Positions 21,800 through 33,950 of a stretch of DNA of 51,410 nucleotides are shown piece after piece. The notes beneath the pieces were generated by a model. That model searched no databases. It had not been told where the DNA came from and saw only the letters and a list, made by a program, of their open reading frames with translations. This DNA is from Welwitschia mirabilis (lineage: Eukaryota; Gnetophyta; Gnetopsida; Welwitschiales), in assembly GCA_051453625.1 (NCBI GenBank), contig JBOZIK010000001.1:92228102-92279511 (forward strand), read 5' to 3'. The translations under genes were made by a program, and so were the position numbers. Position 1 is the first letter of the stretch, and every line of letters begins with the position of its first letter.

Positions 21800-22205
21800 A
21801 ACTGACAAACAATGTTCTTGAATATGACAAGAAGAGAATAAATAAACAAGTACTACATGTAACATGTAAAAATCAATTAAAAAAAAAGAAACAAAATCCA
21901 ACATATATATTTAAGTAAATAACATAAAAATAGCTAATCGTATAGTTTTAAAATTTAAAAATAATAATATAACTAAAAACTAACTGAATGTTACATGTGA
22001 TTCTAAGGAAATAGATATATATTAATATAAATGAATAGTGGAAGCATTACAATCCTAATGCCCATTGTCTACACCAAAAACATCTAAAACAAAAACATCT
22101 AACAAACATTCTTTAATATTTATATTTAAGCAAATGACATAAATTAAGTAATCATATATTTTAATTTAACAAAATATAATATAAATAAAAACTAAGTAAA
22201 GGTTA
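21800..22205. other. AT-rich stretch, nothing recognised
   Basis: Between LINE B and the LTR-like block. Only A/T-rich simple sequence. Confidence 0.5.
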
Positions 22206-23560
22206 TGTCATATCCTATATTTTGTAAATCTTAATTAATTGAATATTAAGTATATTAAGCTTTTAATTAGACCATAAATTAATCTTATTTAAAGGCCTTG
22301 TCAAAATAAAACAGCATTTTAGTTTGTTATTTTCATAATTCAACATAAAAGCAATAATGATTATGCTAGAAGGTCTTTATGAGAAAAACTCACATGATAA
22401 AGTAAATAAATTAAAAACTTTAAGAGGACATAATAAAATATTTTATATATTATTTACTCATTTAATTTCTTGATAAAAATGATAGGTGCCCTGTATTATA
22501 AATAGATATTTTATTTCTTGTATTATGTAATAAATAGATTTTATGCATTATGAAATAAATAAGCATGTGAACAAGTACATGTACTCTTACCTAAAACCAA
22601 GAATGATAAACGAGTAAATTTACTCTACCATGACTTTTATCTTCTTGAGATGCATAAAGGCATTTATTTCATAGCATACTTATTATTTTATTCATTGGAA
22701 TTGCAGAGTTTGTTTCATTATGTCATATGAAAATATTAAGATTTATGCATTTATTCTTTTGATATATGTCATAGATGAATTAAACTTACTTATGAGCTTA
22801 TGAAGGATTAAAAAGAAGCAAGCATGAGAAAATGATACATGTAATTAATTTTACTAATTAAATCAAGAAGATTACTCAACCTAATTAGGTGCACGAGTTA
22901 TAAATATGATCTCTTTTTGCACTCTAATATTATTTATTTCCCATCACACTTATTAAAGCTAAATCATGTGATCTTACTATCTTGAGCTATGTGCCTTTGT
23001 TTATCCATATATAAAGATCTTTTCCTCTCTTAAAAAGAGAAGATAATTTTCATTTTTCCATACAAGTACATTTCCTTGTTTTTTCTTTTTTTTCTTTTCA
23101 TTCTTTTACTTGTATAACATAAAGCTTAGAAGCTTAGAGCTAAGGAACTCTTGAATTTGGATCTTCATTAATCTTCAACTATTAAGGATTTACTAATAAG
23201 CTCTTTACTCATATTATTCATATGATATCTTTTAATATTTTAGTAGAATGATGTAATATTATATTAGATTGCTATTTATGATATATTATAAAATGATGTT
23301 ATTTCCTTCCATTGGCTCTTACCAAGATGTGGGGAGATATAAGGGATCTCTTATGCTTGGTGATTGAGGTTACTAATGGATGTTTATGGCCAAGTGATTA
23401 CTTTAGGGATTTACTGTATACTAGGGTACTCATGTTTACTCTATAAAAAAATATATAAAAATATATTTGTTAGTCCATCTTATTAGGGGTTAAAGTCTGA
23501 TACTCAAAAATCTCTTCTAGGCTAGTACTCCTTCATGGTAATCCTAAGGCTCATCATAAA
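22206..23560 (+). repeat. LTR-like block, chromovirus-type start
   Basis: This starts TGTCATATCC and is colinear with 51144-51410 from exactly this base (AAGTATATTAAGCTTTTAATT, then AAAGGCCTTxTxAA and CACATGATAAA are shared). Upstream sequences do not match, so this is an element end. A TATA-like box (CATATATAAAG) lies at about 23001, followed by a pyrimidine-rich leader, as in plant LTRs. The right edge is not defined. The TGTCATA start is common in plant chromovirus LTRs, but that assignment is inference. Confidence 0.5.
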
Positions 23561-24780
23561 TTCTTTCATGCATTGATTTTTTTAATTTTTAAATTGATTT
23601 AAATTAATACTATTTAGTAAATATATACTAAAAATAATAAGTTTTCCTAGTGTATTTAATATTTTACTAATTTAAATTATAATATAATTAGTTGTTAAAC
23701 CTTTACTATATTTTTGTTTAGCAAAAATTAAATTTTTAGAATAGAGCCATAAGTTAAAAACATCACATATTATTAATTAATAGGAATAAATTAGTAACAT
23801 ATTTTTCATAAGTCTAAGATTATTTTGTGATTGTTAAAATCTAAAAGTAATAATTTTTCTGATGTGTAATAATTCTTAAAAAATTTATTTGTTAAAATAT
23901 ATTAGAAGATAAATGTAAAACTTAGTAAGCAATTAATGTATGTTTTCATAACTAATAATTAATGTATATAAACTTGAACATCCTGATTATAGGAAATTAA
24001 ATAAACTTTTTAAAACATCTTGAATTATTTAAAAATGCAAAGTATTTTAAAAGTTATAATCATTTTAGTATAGTGTGATAGGACTGTAATTTTAGAAACT
24101 TTGATGGTTTGTAACCTTAAATGATGACCTTAGAAATAATATGGCTATAATTACAAAATAGTTTAAGTTAGTTTCTAAGGATTATATTATGAGTCTTGTT
24201 TATGAAAAACTAATTTAATTCATTTCTTTACTTAATAATTAATTAATTATTAATATTTTATGATGATGTCTCTTTAGAACTAAAAAATGTTATCATTAAT
24301 GTTTTAAATTATAGAAAAATTATTAAATAAATTGATATAGGTAATTTGAGTATATATGATAAGTTTATATCATTATCCTTAGATTAAATTACTTATAAAT
24401 AACATTTTTTATGAGAAATACCTTTTTTCCTTTATCTTAATTTGAATGTATATGCTTGTAAGAGTTTTTACCTTAGTACTTTAAGTAACATAAATCATTC
24501 TTAAATTTTGGATAAATCATTATTTCTTAATAATCATGCTTGAGCAATACTTCCTTTTGTTTGTCTTCATTGCACCAATCTATGAAGATTGTCATATGAG
24601 CATGGAAGAATGCTTTTAGGCTTGGGATAGCTCCAAGTATGAATTAGTTTTTTTATGCACAATATTAAGATGTGATTTGATACATTTTAAGCCTTATTAT
24701 TATTTAAATAAAGAAAAGAAAAAAAAATTTAACTTAGATTTTCATTAGTGTAATCTTGAATATAAAGATGTTCTAGTATG
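23560..24780. other. AT-rich stretch, possibly more of the LTR-like block
   Basis: No ORF or motif is supported. It lies between the 22206 block and repeat R2, and could be the interior of one long LTR. Confidence 0.35.
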
Positions 24781-25560
24781 TTTTTTTCTGTTTTATGATT
24801 ATTTCTGTAAAATAAGCCTAATGATTATTAGAATTATTATAACTAGGTAAATAATCTATTAAATATCTATATTAGTTAGAATTGTATGCATGCATTTGTG
24901 TGGTGTATTCATCAACCATGGCTAAATCAAGATAATTTTAATAAGGATCATCCATATAGTTGGATTTCATTACTAATCTGGATTGCATTATATGTTTTTA
25001 ATAATACCCTTCGAGAAGTATATTTAATCATTAATCTTATATCCTACCTATGTATGAACTGATTCTGACTTAATATTTCAATCCCTTGGTATCAATGGAT
25101 CATGTTGCACCATTTGGAAATGTTTTAAGGAATTGAGGGTCATTTTTAGGCATGCACCCACCTTGTGTATTGTCTGTCACCTATATTAGGTGTATATTAA
25201 GGTGAATCATACACCTATATTAGGTGTATATTGAGTTAAGCCTCACCATGTTTGTATAGCTTAGAATCTAAAATAAAATCAACTCAAGTTTATAGGATGA
25301 TCGAATATTAAGTTGGAATGTTATTAATGGGAGTTGTAGCCTCCTATTATATTGGTTAGATACTATTCTTAAACTTATTCATTTATGTTTATAAAAAGTT
25401 TATATGTGCTCAACTATTTACAAGATATTTTTCTATGTGAAAAAAACCTAGGAAGTAATGGAGGATATAAACTTATGATGTCGCTATTATTTATAAACAA
25501 AAATAACCTAGTAATTAATTATAGATAAATGTATAATAACGATATGATTATTTTTTCTTA
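24780..25560 (+). repeat. Dispersed repeat R2, plus-oriented copy
   Basis: This aligns in inverted orientation to 29990-30640. Shared landmarks are GCATTTGTGTGGTGTATT (24891-24908), a TCTGACTTAATAT-like stretch near 25069, and CTATTATATTGGTTAG (25350). It contains a duplicated short palindrome at 25179-25250. The family is unclassified. The other copy sits upstream of a minus-strand gag, which suggests LTR or leader origin. Confidence 0.65.
25179..25250. repeat. Duplicated palindrome
   Basis: CACCTATATTAGGTGTATATT occurs at 25180 and again at 25216. The second copy is a perfect inverted repeat, ATACACCTA-TAT-TAGGTGTAT. The units are about 36 bases apart. Confidence 0.85.
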
Positions 25561-26240
25561 AAATACAAAATTGCTAATAAAGGAATAAGTAAAATCTAAT
25601 CCTAGGTTATGCTATTTCTATGAGGTAATAATATCAAAAAATGAAGGGAGAGAAAAGTTAAAAAAAATAGTGATTAATTAGGGTAAGAAAATATAAGATG
25701 TCACTCATGCATAAATGCAATTAGAAAGAAATCAAGATGTGCCTCAAAGATGTAATGCATAAATCTCATAAATGTGACATAAATCTCAGTTGAATGAAAA
25801 GATATGATAGTGAACTTATAATTCCTATAAATAGTTATAAAGACTATTTTATAGTATTTTCTTTATTAATTTGGACTCTATGATATTCATCATTTATACT
25901 GACTTTTGAAAATACTTTAGCTTCTTTCAGCTAGTCAATAAGATAATATAGTCTTACTAGTAGGTATTTGTTTTTAAAATTAAAGTATTTAGTTATTTAT
26001 AATAATTACATAACTAAAATGTTTCATCCTTTCTCTTTACAAATAACATAGATGTTAACATGCGAAAATTGGCATTTTGACCAAGTTATCTAATCAATTT
26101 AGCCTAATCTAAGGTATTAAAATAACTATATTATCAAGCAAATATGTCTTCTATTATGTTATCATCTTAGTTATTGACTCATCATCTTCCTATGAAATTT
26201 TTAGGATAATTATTTCATTTTAAAGGACATACTAAAATAT
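25560..26240. other. AT-rich stretch, nothing recognised
   Basis: No coding or structural feature is supported. Confidence 0.5.
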
Positions 26241-26389
26241 GAAGATTCTTTAGCTACAAACACTGGTGCCACCATCTAGGTCATCGGTGTTGCTAAACTT
26301 TATGATAAAATACTTTAATTCTTATGTTCTAGATTTGTCATAGAAAAATCAATAGAATGTAGCTATAAGCTTAATATGATTTTACATCA

Positions 26390-27000
26390 GAAATAACTAG
26401 CATCTTTGATGACACATGGTAGTGACAAGAATCACACATGATAGTGACACATGATAGTGTTGAGTGAGATGACATGGGAGACACATGTTAATGTCAATAG
26501 TTGGCATAATTAGTAGCATCTATAAGCTAAGTATTAGACTTATCATGATTATTCTTATCTAATGCAAGAGGACAAATAACCACTAAACACTACATTACAA
26601 ACTTGATAACTATTCACATAAGGCTATAAGACAAGGGCTTCCACCACTCCTCCATCCCTTGCTTACTTATAAAAAGGGCCTTGATTCTTCATTTGTAATA
26701 TCCTTTATTTGTAAAGAATAGTAGAAATTCTTGAAGCATCAAGTCAACATGGCCTTTTGAGTACTTCCTTGGGAGTGAACTTGTTTTAAGAATAGCATAA
26801 AGAGTTCATACTAGCATATTCTTCTTCCATTGATTAACATGTATTTTTGATTTAATACAAAGTAGTTCTCTTTTCATTTCAACTGTAAATAACTTTGTAC
26901 TTGTAATACTTAAACAAAAAATATAGTATCAAGTTATATTGTTACTTGAGTGAATTTCATAGCTAGTTGGTTTAAGTCTCATTTATTTGATGGATTTTGA
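26390..27000 (+). repeat. Possible LTR fragment with TATA box
   Basis: A short-repeat region (three CACATGRTAGTG units at 26405-26458) is followed by a TATAAAAAGGG box at 26668-26678. After it comes CCTTGATTCTTCATTTGTAAT, the usual layout of a plant LTR U3/R junction. No LTR ends, partner LTR or adjoining gag were found, so this could also be a host promoter remnant. Confidence 0.3.
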
Positions 27001-28570
27001 GTACTTTAAAGTCTTTACGTTTCATACTTATTAAAGGATGTAATGGACTAAGTAACTATTGAGTTCACTAATCCTTATATGATGAATTAAATTATGTCAT
27101 CATAACCTAAGCCATCATACTTAATAATTTAAGTATGTTTTAGACATTTATGAAACATCTTTAAATTGAATAATTACTAAAGAATAAATTAAGTTAAACC
27201 TTAGAGTTTGTTCACTTTCCTATCTCTTTAATCAAAGTTTTGACAACACTTTTAAACTTTCCTTTTTCTTCTTTGCTTAATTGTGATCATAAGATAAGTA
27301 AAACTTATGTAATTTCTATTAAGTTCATTATAATTATATTTATGGAAAAACAAATCTAGGTCCTTACCTAGTTTATTTTAGCTTGGTTATACTACACATG
27401 AAGAATAGGTGTTATCCATGATAATGCATTAGGATGACTTAAATATTTTGCAAAATTGCTTTAAGCTAAATTTTCAATTTTTTCATATTTATAGGGAGCA
27501 TTCTACATGATGCCTTATAAACTAGTTAACTACCAAAAAATAATTGAAGAAATAAATTAATCAAGTTATTCTTAGACTATTGGTATACTCTTGGTTTAAG
27601 TTTCATCTTTCTTTAAGTTGATTGATTTTAGATATAGTACACAAACTAATGATTCCCTATTAATTTTTATTTTTATATACTTAATTTTAATTAAATTATT
27701 ACAACTAACTTAGAGTCACCTTGAAATGTTAGTCTTCAATTGTAATTTATCATCTCTACTTGATTCTTTTTAAAATTTATAACTCTCTATTATATATTAA
27801 TTAATTAATATAGAATCAATTAAATCTAAAAATACTCTTCATTTATGGAAAAATTACAATTCTAGATCTACTAAGTAGTTATAGATATGTGTCTATTTCT
27901 AAGGACTGTACATTCCTCAATTGAAGTTTTTTCTCTTAAAATAATTCTAGGAGATATAAAGCAATGCATGGCTTTATAATTAAATAAAATAATCACTTCT
28001 TTATTATTAAGTATAGTTTTACCTTCTAAGACTGAACTTTGAAATTGCACCCTTTACTACTATTTTGATTCATGCTATTAACTACTAAATTATTTTTTAT
28101 TATCATTATCCAAGATAGTTATTGATAATTAATGAATATTCTTTAATTATATAATTTCTCTTATAGTTTAAGTAATATAGTTTAATACTAGATTGATTTC
28201 AATACTAATATTAACTAGGAATTTGCTTAAAATTGGACCTTTGTGGTTGAGTGCATGACTCCAATTAGGAACATTTCAATTCCTTTTTAATGGTGCATGT
28301 TTAAGTTGTTTGGAATTTATTTTTATGCTATTATGATTATCAATTTTATTTTTTAAATGCTACTTTTAATTTTAATGTGACATTTTTAATTGATTTTCCT
28401 TAAAGCTAAGACCTTTAAGAGTAATTCTTTTCTTTTTTTCTTGTTATCTTTGCCAACTTTGATCTACTATCTTAACCTTTCCTATGGCCTAAACTAAAGT
28501 TATAAGTTGATACATAAATAATTTACTATCACTATAAGGAAGAATACTATTAACAAAAAGATTTTCTTTA
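27000..28570. other. AT-rich stretch, possibly eroded gypsy internal region
   Basis: No domain is readable. It lies directly downstream (on minus) of the gag remnant at 28570-28990, so part of it may be lost gag-pol. Confidence 0.35.
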
Positions 28571-28990
28571 GCTTCTTCATCAAGGTGAAGGTGTGATATA
28601 TATCTTAATAATTTCATAATTTTACACTTATGAGATGCTTTGATCACATTGGAAGATTGTCTCAAATGGTGAAATCCAATATCCTTTTGACAATAGATAA
28701 TTTAATGATATACTTTCCCTTAAAAGTTATTCAAATTCTCTCATGAAATTTTAACATTTCCTAGCTTTGTCATTTCTGTATTCTTTCATAGATTAACTTC
28801 TCCTTATCATATGTAAATAGCTAAAGATATCTTTTCATATTTCTTACATTCTAAGCTTTCCATAACCCTTTCAAGATGACTAAACCATGCTTCTACTTGA
28901 GACATATTTGAACCTCATGCAAAATTTTAAAGGATTTAACTTAATGAAGGTTTGAATTAATTTTCTCATATGTACTTCCTCATTAGGTTG
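28570..28990 (-). pseudogene. Ty3/gypsy gag core remnant (chromovirus-like)
   Basis: The minus-strand translation, over two or three frames, reads VHMRKLIQTFIKLNPLKF, then SQVEAWFSHLERVMESLEC, KKYEKISLAIYI, and KLGNVKISWENLNNF. This is the order of the retrotransposon gag domain in plant Ty3/gypsy elements: a 'L-x-P-P-x-F' strand, an 'A-E-x-W-L' helix, a 'A-x-x-x-L-x-x-x-A-x-x-W-W' helix and a 'W-x-x-F' helix. The protein would have formed the particle. There is no Met start or knuckle. Repeat R2 (29990-30640) lies upstream in the same transcriptional sense and may be the 5' LTR or leader. Confidence 0.6.
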
Positions 28991-28999
28991 ATTATTACC

Positions 29000-29985
29000 A
29001 TTATTTACTATTGGGTTTTATCCTTAACTTAAATTTTGTGATAGAAATTACATGAATGAATTCATTAATTCTTTTGAATTAAGATTAAATGGAGGTTTAC
29101 TTTCATCATTATTTTTTTATCAACTTGTAACTCCTCGTCATTATGATTAGCTAATGTAACTAAAGTGGCCTCAAAACTTAATTAATAATGATGAGTTATC
29201 TATAAGAAGTGCAAAATATTATAAGATTAGGTTTTAAATAAAATAAATATTGTCTTATTAAAGGTTAATATTTTTTATGGTATTAATAAAAGTGATGTTA
29301 TCATCATTAATAATTAGTTCTTATTCTATAATTCAAACAATAATTAGATTATCCCCTTTCTTTTATTCAAATGGATATAAGTTATTAGTTTCATCAGTTC
29401 ATTACAGAGGTTGTCCTTTAAGGTTATATGATTATATAATTATAAAGTTAAAAAAGGATTATGATATAAGATTTAATCTAGAATGATTATAAGTTTAAAT
29501 ATTTTTAAAGGTATATAGTTATGGCATATTTTCAAAATGATAAAACTATCTAAGATATCATATAAAGTCTTAAGTTTATAGGTAAAAATTTAAACTATCA
29601 TAAAGTCTTAAAAGAATTTCAATTTACTTAAATTATTATTATTCTTGTTTATGAGGTCATAAAGTTTTTAAAAACATTATTATGAACTAATCATCCTTTT
29701 TAGATTATTTATAAGTTAGAGTTAATATGAATATAGGTAACTTCATGATTACTTAGAGATTGGAATTAGCATAAATATAATTAACTTTATAAGTTTATAA
29801 AATTATAAATAGTTGATATAGATGTGATTTAAGTTACTTAACATCCCAACTCAAAATACTTTTAATAGGCACTAATTTTTTAGGATGTAAATTAGTTAAA
29901 ATACTTATTGATACTTAGGATTAACTTATACTTATACTTTATTAGTACAATTATACTTTTCTAGAAAAAGTAAATAACACAATTA
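29000..29985. other. AT-rich stretch between the gag remnant and R2
   Basis: No ORF with recognisable features. I looked for a minus-strand primer-binding site here and did not find a convincing one. Confidence 0.4.
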
Positions 29986-29989
29986 TTTC

Positions 29990-30640
29990 TTATAAAACTA
30001 AATGTAGATCATCTTAGTTTAGAAACAATTATGATGTCATACGTTTTTAACCTTGTGGTTGATGAGATGTCAACTTATTATAATATATACATAAATGTAG
30101 GCTTAAGATACTTCCTAACCAATATAATAGAAGATTGTAGTGACTCTTAATAGTAACTTGATATTTGACTATCGTTCAAATGTTAGTTTCTTCTACTTTA
30201 AATTCTAACCTATAATGAAATGAGTGTGCTCAATTGTATAGGCTTATATGTCTTTCCTATATCCAATCAAAAGGCCATAGGTGATATGTGAACTGGATGC
30301 ATGCTAACCAGTAACTCTCACCTTCTTGAAGCATCTTAGAATGATGTAAGCTAATCCTTCGATGTCAAGGGCTCATGATATTAAGTCAAAGTAATCTCAT
30401 ACATGATTAAGATAAAAGATTCATCATTAAATCCACTTCTAAAAGGGTTTTATATGAAAATGTAATGCAACTCACAATGATGATGAAATTCAGATATGGT
30501 GATGATAATTATTAGAACTACATCAGTTTAGTTATCATCTAATAAATACACCACACAAATGCATACATATAGTTCTATCTAATATGAATATTTAATTAAT
30601 TATTTACATAAAGAAATAGTTTTAGCTTCATTTGATTTAT
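29990..30640 (-). repeat. Dispersed repeat R2, minus-oriented copy
   Basis: Reverse-complement counterpart of 24780-25560, with landmarks AATACACCACACAAATGC at 30543-30560 and CTAACCAATATAATAG at 30116-30131. It is followed on the minus strand by a gypsy gag remnant about 1 kb downstream. Confidence 0.65.
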
Positions 30641-30824
30641 TTTATTAAAATAATTATACATAAGAATCAATAAAATTTATGTATTCTTTGTTTTTTTATT
30701 TTATTAAAATACTTCTTTTAAAGAATCAAACTTATAGCCACAAAGCTATATTAGCATTAATCTGTCATTAGAATGTCTTCAAAGGGATATAAAACATACA
30801 TATTATTTCATTTGGCATACAAGA

Positions 30825-31415
30825 AAAGAATATTTGCATTTAAAAATATAGTAATGAAGATTAAGTTAGAAGAAATAATTTATTTTTCTTTCACGTTTAT
30901 AATAATAGTTCCTACTAGTACTTTAAACGTCTATTTAAAGAAAAATATTCTATACATGAAACTATGTTAACTTTAGATGTTTTTTTTTAAAGCTCATCTA
31001 GTAAGTTTTGTCATGATAATATGATTAGTAAGGAGAAATGAGAGTAAATATAAAGATAAATAATAATACAAGACATAATGCTTATTTAAAATTCATATAA
31101 CTATAAAATAAGTAAATTGAATAAAAATCAAGAAAACTAGTTGAGTTAACTAAATTGCTAAAGTGAAAAGATTCATATACTTCTATGTGTATGTGTGCAT
31201 TTGTATGTGAATCATTAATAATATTACAAAAGGAAAATAACATTAAAAGAGAATATTCCTCAAGTAATTAATTACTCAAAACTAACTAATTCCAAATAAG
31301 AATTTCAATTTGTAGTCAATAATAAAGGCCTTAATAAGAAAGGCATAAATTATACCTTATTAAAGAATATTTAACAAGAATGACGTTAAAAAGATTATTT
31401 TAATTAGTATCTATC
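30825..31415 (+). repeat. Dispersed repeat R1, copy 2, left part
   Basis: Colinear with 7560-8205. The match stops at 31415 and resumes at 37402, showing that 31416-37401 was inserted into this copy. Confidence 0.75.
31399..31415. repeat. LINE C target-site duplication, 3' copy
   Basis: TTTAATTAGTATCTATC, 17 bases, identical to 37402-37418. On the minus strand it directly follows the element's A-rich end. Confidence 0.85.
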
Positions 31416-31802
31416 ATTTTTTGAGGAAAAAAAGTATATATATTAGACCAAAAAATGTACGTTAGGGGTCAATAATACCCAGGATTAATAGGATAATTAG
31501 ATTACTCAAAAACAAAGAAAAGGTATTCCACTAACTATTCTGAAGAGGACTATGAAATAGAATAAAAATAGGGACTAAATTGCTCCTAATGAAATAGACA
31601 ACATGGGAACTACTTATTTGGAAGAGTAAAGGTAAAGAAGAGTAAAAGCATAGAGCTACTAATTGATTAGAGGTAAAAATTATCCAAGCTATCAAAGGTT
31701 ATAAAAAACTTAAGTTTGAAAAGGAAAAGACCTAGAGAAGGAGTATTAGAATTCTTGACAAGACTAGAATAGGTTACCATGATTGTGTTTGAGTAAGAAA
31801 CA

Positions 31803-31979
31803 ATTCATATCATTAGAGAGTACCTTAAAATCTTAATCAACCTCCTTTAATTCTTTTGCACCTACTTGATTTTTATCTGGATGTAGTCTAAGAGATTTCT
31901 TCCTATAGCTAGATTTAATGGCTTGAGGAAGGGCTTGGTGAGAGAGTTCTAGTATGATAAAAAGGCATCTCTTCAATAC
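31803..31979 (-). pseudogene. DnaJ-type J-domain fragment inside LINE C
   Basis: One continuous minus-strand frame of 59 codons, with a single stop (TAA where Gln is likely), reads as most of a J domain. First comes CLFIILELSHQALPQAIK (end of helix I and the loop), then the basic helix II SSYRKKSLRL, then the HPD motif (codons at 31875-31883) followed by KNQVGA. Helix III follows, with FKVLSND. The J domain stimulates Hsp70 ATPase, and HPD is its essential tripeptide. No Gly/Phe or zinc-finger region follows. It is on the LINE strand, between the ORF2 end and the 3' target duplication. A captured host mRNA segment is the simplest explanation; which J protein it came from is unknown. Confidence 0.8.
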
Positions 31980-32148
31980 TTGAATTATTACCAACATAAC
32001 TTCTCATTAAGCAGCATTCATATCAATTTCCTTCTAAGGTTGAGGCTGAATTTACACTAGAGAAGATTTTGAGGTAGAGTTTTGAGTAGGGCTAGGGCTT
32101 ATAGCTAGCTAAGGAGAGCTCTGGTCATGCCTCCCTTACTCTTGGGAA

Positions 32149-32460
32149 TTAGAGAATGAATGTTTCTAAACCAGCTCCTAAGCTATCTCGTGAAAAGGCT
32201 TCTGAGTTATTACCTATTAGACTAGGGGCAAAAAACATCTCCTCTAAATGATCTAGGAATGAAGTTTCCCCACTCTTACTAGGGCTATCATGTGCAGTAG
32301 TTTCCATAATATTAAGGGTTCCTTCCATAGTGGCTCTTTTTTGGAGGATCTTCCTAGGGAAGTTTGATGTGGGTATCATTGGGGAGAAGGGGGAGAAGTC
32401 TCCCTTGTCCTAGTTTCTTAGGTTGCTCTTCACAGAGTCAAAACTAGACCTAAATGCAAT
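32149..32460 (-). pseudogene. Unidentified ORF in the LINE C 3' part
   Basis: The reading starts upstream as AFRSSFDSVKSNLRN and, after a stop, continues open to 32149. The Met at 32379 begins MIPTSNFPRKILQKRATMEG. It is hydrophilic, rich in Ser, Glu and Leu, with an acidic stretch SFLDHLEEMF. I recognise no domain. It lies between the end of ORF2 and the J-domain fragment, in a different frame from the latter. It may be the upstream part of the same captured transcript, or LINE 3' sequence. Confidence 0.35.
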
Positions 32461-32479
32461 ATTTTTTTTGAAAAACTTA

Positions 32480-33950
32480 GACAAAAAAATGATAAATTCA
32501 TGTAATGCCCTAAGTCAAGGGCTTTAAGAAAAACAAAATGTATATTTAATTGTTTAGAGCAATTTCTAGACTAAATGAAATAGCAATCAACTAGCTCTAT
32601 GCCTAATCCTCATGAAGGAAATAGTGCCTTTCTACTAATGTGCTCATTTAGCAATCTAGATACCCTACCAGGGAAGAAGTAAAGTGCTTTACATTACCTT
32701 TAGCTTATAAGAGGAATAAGTTCTCATTTTACAGAGATCTTCAATAGCCTGGATAGGGAATCTTCAGTTATCTCTATGAGGATTCTTTTGAAAGTTGTAC
32801 ATCTGTCTCTTCATGATCTATAAAACAGGGTGATATCAATCCCCAGTCTCTCATAACCTTGTGCAAGAGGAGTTTTCATCCCATAGCCTATATGTTTTCC
32901 AATGGGACAGGGCATCCTTTAAAGAGGCTTGGGTCAGAAGGCTCGATGGTAGGCATGGCTTCCATCATGAGTCAGATTTGGAAATGGTAGCATTTGATTC
33001 TATCTACTATATTTATAGAAAAAGGTAAAGGGGCATTATTAAAAATTAGATAATTTCTAGTTTTCCAAATTTACCAAAATATCAAGCAGATCCTAACCAT
33101 TAATTAGATATCAGGGGTGCTGCAGGTCTGATAGTACTTCTTTGTAATGCAATTAATTCTTTACTTCAAGTGCAATGATGGAATAAATGTTATGTTGTTT
33201 CAGAACTTGATTGGTAGATGGGATAGTTTATGTCCACTTGAAATCCTTTTTTGACAATTGGTCTCTAGTTAATACTTTATGATGGTTGTTTAACCAATAA
33301 AAGACTTTAATTTTTTATAGAATTTACCCCTTCTAATATTTCTTATATGAGTTACCTTTCTCATATTTCTTTAATAGAATCTACTTGATTGAATTAGACT
33401 AATAGATATTTAAATCTAGAAGTTGTTGTCGAGCTTTATTGATGTGTTTCTTTAGGTAGGACTCCTTATGATCAATGCTTTAATTTTTGTATTTGTACTT
33501 AATCAAGTTACACCACGGTTTTCCTCCTTTATGTAGTCTTTTTAAAATCCTATAAGCTCTAGTAAGGATGTAGTCTTCTGATTTCTTAATCCCCTAATCC
33601 CCTGATTCTCTTGGATAAGAAATAGTCTCTCATTTGTAGAGATGAATTTGGTGATGATATTTTCCTCTTGATTATATGAACTCCTTTAAGATCCTATTGA
33701 TTTTTTGGATTATATTTCTCAGGGGGTAATAATGAAAGCTATGTAATAGATAGAAAAAATTGAGCAAGAGTTTGTGAGAATGATCTTTGCTTTAGACAAT
33801 AAAAATTTATTCTGCTAGGAGTTTCACAGCCTTTGAATGGACTCAAGCATGTAATTCCAGGTGAGGATCTTGTGTCAATTTCGAAGGGGAATTCCTAGGT
33901 AAATATCCTAAAGGTCTTCTAATTTTTCACTCAAGATTTAGAAAATTTCA
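32480..33950 (-). pseudogene. LINE C ORF2 C-terminal region (zf-RVT area)
   Basis: Below RT the minus-strand reading shows the normal plant LINE order. A GIKKSEDYILTRAYRILKRL-like segment lies near 33560, and FYWLNNHHKVLTRDQLSKKDF near 33240-33300, the helix that precedes the Cys-rich zf-RVT. The Cys residues themselves are mostly lost. An IWKTRNYLIFNN-type segment follows near 33040. From about 32900 down, no motif is recognised. The role of this part in LINEs is poorly defined; it may contact RNA or target DNA. Confidence 0.6.

Noticed and set aside
26252-26275. ACTGGTGCCACCATC as a primer-binding site
   Set aside because: It resembles a decayed TGGCGCC-type site, but the LTR-like TATA region lies downstream rather than upstream and no gag follows.
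29277-29292. TGGTATTAATAAAAG as a plus-strand primer-binding site
   Set aside because: Only the first seven bases fit, and no LTR end precedes it.
29277-29486. 69-codon plus-strand ORF
   Set aside because: Ile/Tyr/Leu-rich reading of AT-rich DNA with no motif and no supporting context.
32149-32379. 76-codon ORF as a host gene
   Set aside because: It lies inside the LINE C insertion and has no recognisable domain; it is kept only as an unidentified part of the element.
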